Positions 18,335 through 25,658 of a stretch of DNA of 64,000 nucleotides are shown here, one piece after another; positions within the stretch are counted from its first letter, which is position 1, and each line of letters starts with the position of its first letter. This DNA is from Leptospiraceae bacterium. Its GTDB lineage: Bacteria > Spirochaetota > Leptospiria > Leptospirales > Leptospiraceae. The stretch is from positions 124,001 to 188,000 of the forward strand of contig JADJSX010000029.1 in NCBI GenBank assembly GCA_016711485.1, in the 5' to 3' direction. Under the pieces are notes generated by a model. That model was given only the letters and a program-made list of their open reading frames with translations, made no database searches and had not been told where the DNA came from. The position numbers and the translations under genes are program-made.

Positions 18335-18363
18335 TAAGCCCCGAAAAAAGAAGAGGTAACAAC

Positions 18364-18513
18364 ATGTTATACATTGCTAATTTAACTTCCATTATCCTAT
18401 TTACTTTTGCGATTTCATTTTTAGTTGCAGAACCTTGGAATAAGACACAGAAAAATAGTTCTGAGAAAATTACGAGGCAAACTGCAAAGTTAACGAATAA
18501 TAATTTTAAGTAA
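18364..18513 (+). CDS. Small single-helix membrane protein
   Basis: 49 residues from ATG 18364, which has an AGAGG ribosome site a few bases upstream. An in-frame upstream TTG at 18307 lies in the predicted -35 box and is unlikely. Residues about 3-24 form one membrane helix (LTSIILFTFAISFLVA), followed by a polar basic tail. No family recognised. It converges on the diguanylate cyclase gene. Confidence 0.5.
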   Translation: MLYIANLTSIILFTFAISFLVAEPWNKTQKNSSEKITRQTAKLTNNNFK

Positions 18514-18521
18514 ATTATTTA

Positions 18522-19547
18522 TTATTCCGTATGAATTATGATTCCGTCTTTGCCTGAATTTTTTGCCTTGTAAAGTGCAATGTCTGCTTTCGAATATAAT
18601 TCTTCTGGAGTTTCTCCATTCTTTGGATATTCCGTTATTCCGCCACTTATAGAAATTATTTTCTTTAATTGATTCATTGAGTTAACTTTTAAAGTTTCTG
18701 CAAATCTCTTACATGCAATGAATGCTGCTTTCGTATCTACTTCTGGCAAAATAACAGTAAACTCTTCTCCGCCAAATCTACAAATTGTGTCTTCTTGCCG
18801 GAAACATTCTTTGAGGGTTGCCGCTATTATCTTCAATACGGCATCGCCTACAATATGACCATAAGTATCATTAAACACTTTAAAATTATCAACATCAAAT
18901 AAAAATAAACATACAGGACGATTGTATCTTTTAGCTCGTTTTAACTCTCTTCTAAGGGTTAAATTAAAATATCTTCGGTTGTATAAATTTGTAAGTTCAT
19001 CAATGACTGAATTTTTTACGACAGAGTCGAATAAATTTAATTCAATGATTTTAGGATTTTTAATAATTCTATTATTCATTAAAATATGATCTAATAATGC
19101 CACGCGGAAACTTACATTTCGCCCCATCTTCTCACACATATAGATTGTATGAGTGTAAATTTCCTTCCAAAACAGAGTTGCTTCCTCTTCAGAGAATTCT
19201 AAATTTGCAATTACATAAAATAAATCGGAGAAAAAACCGGAAGATGAGTTTTTACTGAGAGCCTCTAGTTTGTGAAGAATGAGTTCTTCATTTGTCAGGT
19301 CTTCGTCTAAGATTTTAATAATTTCTTCGGTTATCTTAGTCTCTCTACCTTTTAGTTCTTCTAATGATACAGTGGCTTGGATTAATTCTTCACTTGCTGC
19401 GCTAGTTGCTTTTTCTTTCGCAGAAATTGTTTTGTAGGCATCGACTAACTCTTCGTTACTAAGATCAGTTACTTTTTCATAGGCATCTATAATCGTTCTT
19501 AAATAACGAATTTCTTGCTCTTTGTCAGTAAAATTATCATTTTTCAT
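18522..19547 (-). CDS. Diguanylate cyclase (GGDEF domain)
   Basis: 341 residues from ATG 19547 (a TTG at 19559 is the alternative). A helical N-terminal region (about 1-165, no membrane segment) is followed by a GGDEF domain: LTNLYNRRYF at its start, FDVDNFKVFNDTYGH for metal and substrate binding, and the active signature RFGGEEF. RQED lies five residues before GGEEF and is a standard RxxD inhibitory site, so the enzyme should make c-di-GMP with product feedback. The cytoplasmic N-terminal region is unassigned. Confidence 0.9.
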   Translation of the reverse strand: MKNDNFTDKEQEIRYLRTIIDAYEKVTDLSNEELVDAYKTISAKEKATSAASEELIQATVSLEELKGRETKITEEIIKILDEDLTNEELILHKLEALSKNSSSGFFSDLFYVIANLEFSEEEATLFWKEIYTHTIYMCEKMGRNVSFRVALLDHILMNNRIIKNPKIIELNLFDSVVKNSVIDELTNLYNRRYFNLTLRRELKRAKRYNRPVCLFLFDVDNFKVFNDTYGHIVGDAVLKIIAATLKECFRQEDTICRFGGEEFTVILPEVDTKAAFIACKRFAETLKVNSMNQLKKIISISGGITEYPKNGETPEELYSKADIALYKAKNSGKDGIIIHTE

Positions 19548-19618
19548 TGAAGGACCCAAAAATCATTTATTGGGAAACATTAAGAATTTAAATCAAAAAA
19601 GAGCAAGGATAAAAAAGA

Positions 19619-19644
19619 AGAGACAGGTTTTGCAACCTGTCTCT
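19619..19644 (-). terminator. Rho-independent terminator of the rpmF-plsX-fabG operon
   Basis: A perfect 11-bp stem (AGAGACAGGTT and its complement) with a 4-base loop. On the - strand it is followed by TCTTTTTT. It lies 18 bases past the fabG stop. Confidence 0.88.
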
Positions 19645-19661
19645 TTGTGAGAGAAGAGTTT

Positions 19662-20420
19662 TTATTCTCCTCCACCTGCTCTAAATCCACCGCCGCTCAC
19701 TTCTAGAACTACACCCGTGATGTAGGAAGCAGCATCAGAGGCTAGGAACGCTGCGGCACCAGCGATATCATCTGGTTTTCCGGTTCTTCCGAGGTAAATT
19801 GCTTTTTTCATTCCTTCTCTCATTGCTTCAGGAATTGCCGCTGTCATATCAGTTTCGATAAATCCCGGAGCGATTGCATTTACACGAATTCCACGAGAAG
19901 CAAATTCTTTTGCGCATGCTTTTGTAAAACCAATTACGCCTGCTTTAGAAGCAGCATAGTTTGTCTGACCTGCATTTCCATCAATACCAACAATAGAAGT
20001 GAGGTTAATAATGTTTCCACTCTTTTGTTTCATCATTGTTTTAATTGCAGCTTGGGTTGCAATATAAGTTCCTGTGAGGTTAACAGCGATTACAGCATCC
20101 CACTGTTCTTTTTTCATTCTCATAAGAAGTGTATCTTTGGTAATACCAGCGTTGTTAATTAGAACGTCAACAGAACCAAATTCTTTCACAGTTGCATCTA
20201 TCATGGCAGCACAGTCTTCTTCTTTGGTAACATTACAAGTAACCGCAATTGCTTTGTAACCAAGACCTTTTAATTCTTCAGCTGTTGCTTTTGTTGCATC
20301 TTCGTTCATGTCTACGATAACTAGATTAGCTCCGAGACCACCAAATTTTAGAGCGATAGCTTTTCCAATTCCTCTTGCAGAACCAGTTATAATCACGCTT
20401 TTATTTTTAAAATCAATCAT
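19662..20420 (-). CDS. fabG: 3-oxoacyl-[acyl-carrier-protein] reductase
   Basis: 252 residues of the short-chain dehydrogenase family. The NADPH site is TGSARGIGKAIA, the NNAG motif is VLINNAGITKDTLL, the catalytic Ser is in NLTSIVG, and Tyr/Lys are in NYAASKAG. The C-terminus ends in GVVLEVSGGGF, as in FabG. It reduces 3-ketoacyl-ACP in fatty-acid elongation. It lies 15 bases downstream of plsX and ends at a strong terminator; the usual acpP neighbour is absent. Confidence 0.93.
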   Translation of the reverse strand: MIDFKNKSVIITGSARGIGKAIALKFGGLGANLVIVDMNEDATKATAEELKGLGYKAIAVTCNVTKEEDCAAMIDATVKEFGSVDVLINNAGITKDTLLMRMKKEQWDAVIAVNLTGTYIATQAAIKTMMKQKSGNIINLTSIVGIDGNAGQTNYAASKAGVIGFTKACAKEFASRGIRVNAIAPGFIETDMTAAIPEAMREGMKKAIYLGRTGKPDDIAGAAAFLASDAASYITGVVLEVSGGGFRAGGGE

Positions 20421-20435
20421 CTTACTCTCCTAATT

Positions 20436-21440
20436 TTATAATCCATATTTAATTAAATTTTCTTCAATTCTAATATTTACTTCTGTTCGGGCACATTCTA
20501 TCACAACTCGAATTGCATTTTTTACTGCAAGCGATGAGGAAGACCCATGCCCAATAATACAAGTCCCATTTACACCAAGCAAAATCGCTCCGCCATATTC
20601 AGCGTAATCCATTCGCTTTTTCATAGCCTTTAAAGTTGGCTTTAGTAAAAGAGCCCCTGTTTTGGCTATACTAGATTCGCTTATGTTATTTTTCAAGATG
20701 TTAAAGATAGATTTTGCTAAACCTTCCGTGGCTTTTAATATAATATTTCCAATAAAACCATCACACACAACTACATTGACTTCGCGACCAGAACCATAAA
20801 GATCTCGTCCTTCTACGTTTCCGATAAATTTAAATGGAATTTTTTTTAAAAGTTCAAATGTTTTTAGCGAAAGTGCATTGCCTTTTTTATCTTCTTCCCC
20901 ATTCGATAAAATTCCAATTTTCGGCTCATTGATTCCAAAAATTTCTCGTGCGTAAATTTCTCCCATTACAGCGAATTGGGCTAGGTATTCAGGTTTACAA
21001 TCTACATTGGCTCCCCCATCCAAAAGTAATAAAGGAGTTCCTGATTCTTGCGGAAGAGGGACTGCAATCGGGGGACGTTGTACTCCATTAATCCTCCCAA
21101 GGTACAATAGAGACGCAGCCATAGATGCCCCCGTATTTCCAGGGGAAAACATTCCTACACACTCTCGGTCAGCAACTAATTTAACAGATTGAACAATTGA
21201 AGAGTCAGGCATTGACCTAACAGCTACAGCGGGAGAATCATTCATGTCTATCACTTCCGGAGCATGAACAATTCGGATTTTTGAAGGGTCGTATTCGTAT
21301 TTTAGAAGTTCTTCGCTTAAAACTTCCTCGTCGCCAACTAATACAACCGAATAACCATATTGATTGATGGCATCAACGGAACCTTCAACTAAACTGGCGG
21401 GTCCATAATCGCCGCTCATTGCGTCAACGGCGACCCACAT
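20436..21440 (-). CDS. plsX: Phosphate acyltransferase PlsX
   Basis: 334 residues matching PlsX throughout: VAVDAMSGDYGP at the N-terminus, SPGNTGASMA, LLLDGGANVDCKPEYL, VVCDGFIGNIILKATEG and AEYGGAILLGVNG. It makes acyl-phosphate from acyl-ACP for phospholipid synthesis. It sits in the widespread rpmF-plsX-fab arrangement, five bases after rpmF. Confidence 0.96.
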   Translation of the reverse strand: MWVAVDAMSGDYGPASLVEGSVDAINQYGYSVVLVGDEEVLSEELLKYEYDPSKIRIVHAPEVIDMNDSPAVAVRSMPDSSIVQSVKLVADRECVGMFSPGNTGASMAASLLYLGRINGVQRPPIAVPLPQESGTPLLLLDGGANVDCKPEYLAQFAVMGEIYAREIFGINEPKIGILSNGEEDKKGNALSLKTFELLKKIPFKFIGNVEGRDLYGSGREVNVVVCDGFIGNIILKATEGLAKSIFNILKNNISESSIAKTGALLLKPTLKAMKKRMDYAEYGGAILLGVNGTCIIGHGSSSSLAVKNAIRVVIECARTEVNIRIEENLIKYGL

Positions 21441-21445
21441 TTTAT

Positions 21446-21646
21446 CTATTCTTCTTGTTTAGATTTTTTGATTTTTGGTGCTACTACAAGTTTACCGTTG
21501 TAAAAACCGCATGCTGGGCAAACTCTATGAGAAAGTATGAATGAGCCACAGTTGGAACAAGGAACTAGATTAGGCTTCCCGATTGCATGATGTGCTCTAT
21601 GTGATCTTACTTTCGATTTGGATTTACGTTTCTTGGGAACTGCCAT
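21446..21646 (-). CDS. rpmF: 50S ribosomal protein L32
   Basis: 66 residues beginning MAVPKKRKSKSKVRSHRAH, the conserved basic start of L32. Four Cys of a zinc ribbon follow (CSNC and CPAC), so this is the zinc-binding form. The C-terminus is a little longer than usual. First gene of the rpmF-plsX-fabG operon; an A/G-rich ribosome site (AGAGGAAA) precedes the start. Confidence 0.95.
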   Translation of the reverse strand: MAVPKKRKSKSKVRSHRAHHAIGKPNLVPCSNCGSFILSHRVCPACGFYNGKLVVAPKIKKSKQEE

Positions 21647-21876
21647 TTTTTTCCTCTAAAGATATTATTATTGTACTGGAATTTACCATTTTTTTTAAAA
21701 TTCCTATTTTAACAAGAATAAATCTTTGAAAGTGATTGATGAATTTATTTACGATAACATAAGAACATGGATGAAATGTTACATCTAACTTTGGTGAAAT
21801 AGATATTATATGTTGCAAGTCGTTGTTGTGATTGGATGTTAGTAATGATTAAAACCGAAAAGGAGATAGAAAAATT

Positions 21877-21978
21877 ATGAACATTCATGATATAGTAGGA
21901 ATATTTATTATAGTAATCGTTTTAGGAATTACTTTTGTAATGTTATATTCTACTTATTTATTTTACAAAAATAAATAA
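21877..21978 (+). CDS. 33-residue hydrophobic micropeptide
   Basis: ATG 21877 is preceded at a good distance by AAGGAG, a strong ribosome site. The product has one membrane helix (VGIFIIVIVLGITFVMLY) and ends in a Lys-rich tail YKNK. Codons 22 to the stop lie inside a 24-bp-arm perfect hairpin (21941-21991). The combination of a strong ribosome site, a single hydrophobic helix and a folded mRNA 3' end recalls type I toxin peptides or small respiratory-complex subunits, but I recognise neither. No database support was available. Confidence 0.5.
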   Translation: MNIHDIVGIFIIVIVLGITFVMLYSTYLFYKNK

Positions 21979-21991
21979 GTAGAATATAACA
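21941..21991. repeat. Perfect 24-bp-arm inverted repeat / hairpin
   Basis: Left arm 21941-21964, loop ACA 21965-21967, right arm 21968-21991, with all 24 pairs matching. The arms begin TGTTATATTC and end GAATATAACA. It covers the 3' half of the 33-codon ORF and is followed by a C/T-rich stretch with TTTTT. It could act as a terminator, but it is far longer than terminators need; it could also be processed by RNase III or mark recombination. Confidence 0.85.
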
Positions 21992-22016
21992 ACCCCTCTC
22001 TTTTTCCCTTACTTAA

Positions 22017-22187
22017 TCAGTAAATTTCAGTTGCAGGTCGTTTGATTTTGATAAACTAAGAAATGTTTTATCAATTAGCTTTATGGATGCAAGTAAGAAA
22101 GTTGATATTAATTCTTTGATTACGGAAAGTTCATCTAGTGTAAAATTTAACATAGATCATATTTTTAGTGAATATGCAAAACGTTAA
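22017..22187 (+). pseudogene. Possible gene fragment in an otherwise empty interval
   Basis: An open frame without an early start codon runs from 22017; an internal ATG at 22083 gives 34 residues (MDASKKVDINSLITESSSS...) with no clear ribosome site. The upstream part (SFDFDKLRNVLSISF) looks protein-like, which suggests the tail of a lost gene. No family recognised. The rest of the 21647-22248 interval, apart from the micropeptide and hairpin, holds nothing I can assign. Confidence 0.25.
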
Positions 22188-22248
22188 AAGTATGCTAACT
22201 TACAATAAACAAACTATACATCTAAAATCTTTACTTTCGTTAAAAAAA

Positions 22249-24507
22249 TTATTCATGTATATAACCCCAGCTTTTTAGGATTTGGCGGACTTCGTCGCCC
22301 ATGTCGGAGGAGCCTCGGAGTTCTTTTTCGCCGGTTAACTTGGCATCGTTGTAAATCCAAGGTTTGTCTAAATTGTCTAAATTTTCAGGAGTAGTTTGTG
22401 AAATAAGAATTTGTGAATTCGTAACAATTGAGTTTTGATTTAAAATTCCCCATTTACCAATTCGATACTTTTCGGGGTTTTGATTTAGGTAAACGGAAAG
22501 AGTAAAATCAAAACTTGGATGTATTGTATCGATTATTAGTTCTCTTGGCATATTATTTCCAGAGAAAGAAAAACTAAAATTCCTTTTTGACTGAATTTGA
22601 ATTCCGAATTCCTTCTGATTTCTAACTCTGTAAATCGCACCGTCCACTTCCATCGTTCCAGAATATACTTCGTTACTATTTTTCTTAGGGAATACAATAT
22701 GAAAAGAATTTGTGGTTAATGCGTGTTTGTCTAATTCTGCTCGGGCTTTTTCTATCAATACAGTGTCTTTGATAAGATTTTTTTCGTTTTTGTCGTTTTT
22801 TAAATCGTAAATTTCTTCAAGTTCTTTATCTTGTAAATGTCTTCCGGATAATTGGGAGTTTGTGTAGGATGGATAAAATCTTACATATTTATAATCTTCT
22901 GTTCGAACAGATTCCGAAAGCCTACCTTCTGTAAAAATAGATTCTTCGGCAATAAACGATTCTCCAAATAGAACGCGAGAATAATCTACCCCTTTGAAAT
23001 CATTTTTTTGATATTGTATATTTGAAAGTCCTAATACTGTGGGTGTAATAGAAAGTAAGGATACAGGTTTATTGAATTTATTTGGAAGAATTTTTGATCC
23101 CAATACTTTAGATGGTTTGATTATGAATGGAACTTGAATTTCCTCATCAAAATGAGTCATCCCATGACCATATTTTACGCCATACACTCCATTTGCCTCA
23201 AAGGTATGATAGTCGCTTAATAATTCTCCATGATCAGCAGTTAGAATTATGATTGTTTCATCATATATTTTTTTTGTTTTTAATCCACTTAGAATTCTAC
23301 CGAGCTCTTCATCCGCATACCGAATTTCTCCATAGTATCTTCGTAGAGTAGGGTTTTCTTTGTTCCAAACGGCTGGATCTGTTTCTTGTTGTAATTCTTT
23401 CATTACACGCGTTGGTGGAACGTAAGATCCGTGAGGAGTATTAAAATTTACATGGAGAAAAAAAGGAAAATGTTTATTTCGATTTAAAAAATCAATTGTT
23501 TCATCAGCAATTTTTTTTGTGTCATCAATGTCTTTGCCAACTTGGATTAATTCATGAAATCCTAAGTCAAATCCTACTCCTGTGTAATCTAGAAAAAATA
23601 CATTATTCATTACACTTGCGGTATAATAAGAGTTGTCTCTTAACGTATTTACTAGATTTTTTCTTTTCGGATTATAGAATATTTTTTTCTGATTTGGTGT
23701 AACATCAAATCCTATATTTCCAATGCCTAAGTTTGATGCGTAATCAGAATAGAACATGGAAAGCATTGAAGGTTTTGTCCAGTTTGCATTCACAAATGCT
23801 TTTGGAAATAGGATGGAATCTTTTGCAAGTTCGTCAATGTTTGGAGACGTAGGAAATCTGAATCCAGTATAACTGAGTGAATCTGATCTCAAAGCATCAA
23901 TTACAAACAAAATTATATTTGGTTTTGTGTTTTTATATTCTGAAGGAGTTATGATTGGATGTGCGATAAATGCATAAGAGTTATTTGAATTCCATATAAA
24001 TTTTACTTTCTGATTAACACGTATTATTCTCTCATAACTTGCCCAACTCTCGACATTTTCTAATAAAATCGAATTTTCTGGATTTATAACTCCGTCTATT
24101 TCTACTACTAATCTGCCTGCCTTGTCCGATTTTTCCGCTAAAATTCCGGCATCGAATCGAAGTGTATATATTCCTGCAGAGACTTGAAACTCTACACTTG
24201 CGTTAGGCGATAGAAATATAGAGTCTTGCGAGTGATTGATATAAAACTTTGTATCAGTATTAAATGTCGCTTGGGTATTATGCCATTTTTTTGAAACATC
24301 TAATCCTGAAAATCTACCTGGATTTTTTTTCCAGTGTGATACTAATTCTGTTTTTTCGTTAAAAATAAAATTATCAGTTTTTGCTGACCTGAGTTCTCTT
24401 GTTAAATCAATCGGTTTAACTACTTTGGGTAATTCTTGTTTTTCCTCGCAAGAAAATAAAAATAATGCGAAAAAAATTAGGATAAGTTGTATGAAATTTG
24501 GTTTCAA
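22249..24507 (-). CDS. Alkaline-phosphatase-superfamily (sulfatase-fold) lipoprotein
   Basis: About 752 residues from TTG 24507, giving a signal that ends LFLFSC; the ATG at 24618 is also in frame but overlaps the upstream gene. After a roughly 180-residue N-terminal beta-rich region come the sulfatase-fold motifs: NIILFVIDALRSDSLSYTG (metal Asp), NWTKPSMLSMF, HVNFNTPHGSY and IILTADHGE. The nucleophile position holds T244 in TKPS, not the Cys/Ser-x-Pro-x-Arg of true sulfatases, so a phosphotransferase or phosphodiesterase acting outside the cytoplasm is more likely. The C-terminal 200 residues are beta-rich and unassigned. Confidence 0.8.
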   Translation of the reverse strand: MKPNFIQLILIFFALFLFSCEEKQELPKVVKPIDLTRELRSAKTDNFIFNEKTELVSHWKKNPGRFSGLDVSKKWHNTQATFNTDTKFYINHSQDSIFLSPNASVEFQVSAGIYTLRFDAGILAEKSDKAGRLVVEIDGVINPENSILLENVESWASYERIIRVNQKVKFIWNSNNSYAFIAHPIITPSEYKNTKPNIILFVIDALRSDSLSYTGFRFPTSPNIDELAKDSILFPKAFVNANWTKPSMLSMFYSDYASNLGIGNIGFDVTPNQKKIFYNPKRKNLVNTLRDNSYYTASVMNNVFFLDYTGVGFDLGFHELIQVGKDIDDTKKIADETIDFLNRNKHFPFFLHVNFNTPHGSYVPPTRVMKELQQETDPAVWNKENPTLRRYYGEIRYADEELGRILSGLKTKKIYDETIIILTADHGELLSDYHTFEANGVYGVKYGHGMTHFDEEIQVPFIIKPSKVLGSKILPNKFNKPVSLLSITPTVLGLSNIQYQKNDFKGVDYSRVLFGESFIAEESIFTEGRLSESVRTEDYKYVRFYPSYTNSQLSGRHLQDKELEEIYDLKNDKNEKNLIKDTVLIEKARAELDKHALTTNSFHIVFPKKNSNEVYSGTMEVDGAIYRVRNQKEFGIQIQSKRNFSFSFSGNNMPRELIIDTIHPSFDFTLSVYLNQNPEKYRIGKWGILNQNSIVTNSQILISQTTPENLDNLDKPWIYNDAKLTGEKELRGSSDMGDEVRQILKSWGYIHE

Positions 24508-24592
24508 GGGTATTGGAAATTTTTCTAAACAAAATTCTATATGATGAAATATTTTTACAGATGTCTTTAAAATTTCAAGGTGTTTTTTATAA

Positions 24593-25504
24593 TTACAGGG
24601 AAGAAATTTTATCGTCAAAAACTTTTAGATATGAGGATAACTCGTCAGTTTCCACACGATAGCGAGTTTCAGAGTTGTATGTGTCTAGGATTTTTTCGCC
24701 ATCGACAATGTAGTTATAGAGGTATTCACCTGGACGTAGTTTTTTGCGAAGTTTAAAAACGCCATTTCGATCTTTATGTAGATAATCGTGTTCTGGATTC
24801 CATTGGTTAAAGTTGCCAACGAGAGAAATGACGGAGGCTTTTGGTTGGTAAATTTGAAATTCAACTGTAATAAAATCTAAGTCTTCTACCATTTCTTCTG
24901 AAATCACTCTTGCAGATACTTGTTTTTCAAAATCAATATGTTCGAGCATATATTCGGAGTAATACGAACCAGCTCCGTCAGAATGACGATTGGAATTTTC
25001 TGAATCAAAATCAAATAAATTATCTACTTTAAATTTGTACTCGTAGGATAATACTGGTTCATCTTTGCGATTCTTAAAATTCGTAGGAATGAGAACATGG
25101 AAAATTCCATATTTATTTTTTGTCATCGGAGTGCATCGCCAAGAGGAAAAATTACCGCAAATAGAAACTTCTGAATTTTTCAGACCGTTGTAGGTGAATA
25201 GAATTCCTGAATTTAGAAATTGCCCTTTTTTTGCATAGGCATCAATATCGATCATTTTGATGTATCGAGGTGGAATTGCTCTTTTTAAACTGGCAATTTG
25301 CCAGTAGAAATAAATTTTACTATTCGATATTTTCTCTTCGGAGCCTTCCAATTCTTTGCTAGAATAAGATCCAATCCAATCCACCGTATCTTGACCAATT
25401 ACACTAAAACCAAAAAGAGACAGGAATAGAAATAAAAATATATATTTTTTTCGAGAGGTTTTCTTCCGAATAATTTTTACTTTCTTTTTTTGGGATTCAG
25501 GCAT
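24593..25504 (-). CDS. Secreted protein with two CBM48/AMPK-glycogen-binding-like domains
   Basis: 303 residues. A basic start and one hydrophobic segment (about 20-37, ending FSVIGQ) give a signal peptide or anchor. Two domains follow with the glycogen-binding-fold signature: VSICGNFSSWRCTPM (about 130) and ISLVGNFNQWNPEHDY (about 225), the second continuing to GEYLYNYIVDGE. This fold binds alpha-glucans in branching enzymes and AMPK. No catalytic domain is present. It overlaps or abuts the phosphatase-fold lipoprotein gene, so joint action on a surface or periplasmic glycan is possible (inference). Confidence 0.78.
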   Translation of the reverse strand: MPESQKKKVKIIRKKTSRKKYIFLFLFLSLFGFSVIGQDTVDWIGSYSSKELEGSEEKISNSKIYFYWQIASLKRAIPPRYIKMIDIDAYAKKGQFLNSGILFTYNGLKNSEVSICGNFSSWRCTPMTKNKYGIFHVLIPTNFKNRKDEPVLSYEYKFKVDNLFDFDSENSNRHSDGAGSYYSEYMLEHIDFEKQVSARVISEEMVEDLDFITVEFQIYQPKASVISLVGNFNQWNPEHDYLHKDRNGVFKLRKKLRPGEYLYNYIVDGEKILDTYNSETRYRVETDELSSYLKVFDDKISSL

Positions 25505-25658
25505 AGTATAATTATCAACAGGTTTGCTTTCTATATTTTCGAACTTCTAGCACCAAAAAAAGTAATTTTTTTTTAAGTTACTCATACTTTGAGAAATATT
25601 ATATCGAAATATTAAGCTTTTCCGATACTTATATTGACTCTCTTGATATAGAACGAAT

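Noticed and set aside
18307..18363. Upstream TTG start for the small membrane protein
   Set aside because: Lies in the candidate -35 box; the downstream ATG has a proper ribosome site.
21624..21818. A 64-codon - strand frame overlapping the start of rpmF
   Set aside because: Overlaps the L32 ribosome site and start; no recognisable protein features; upstream control region more likely.
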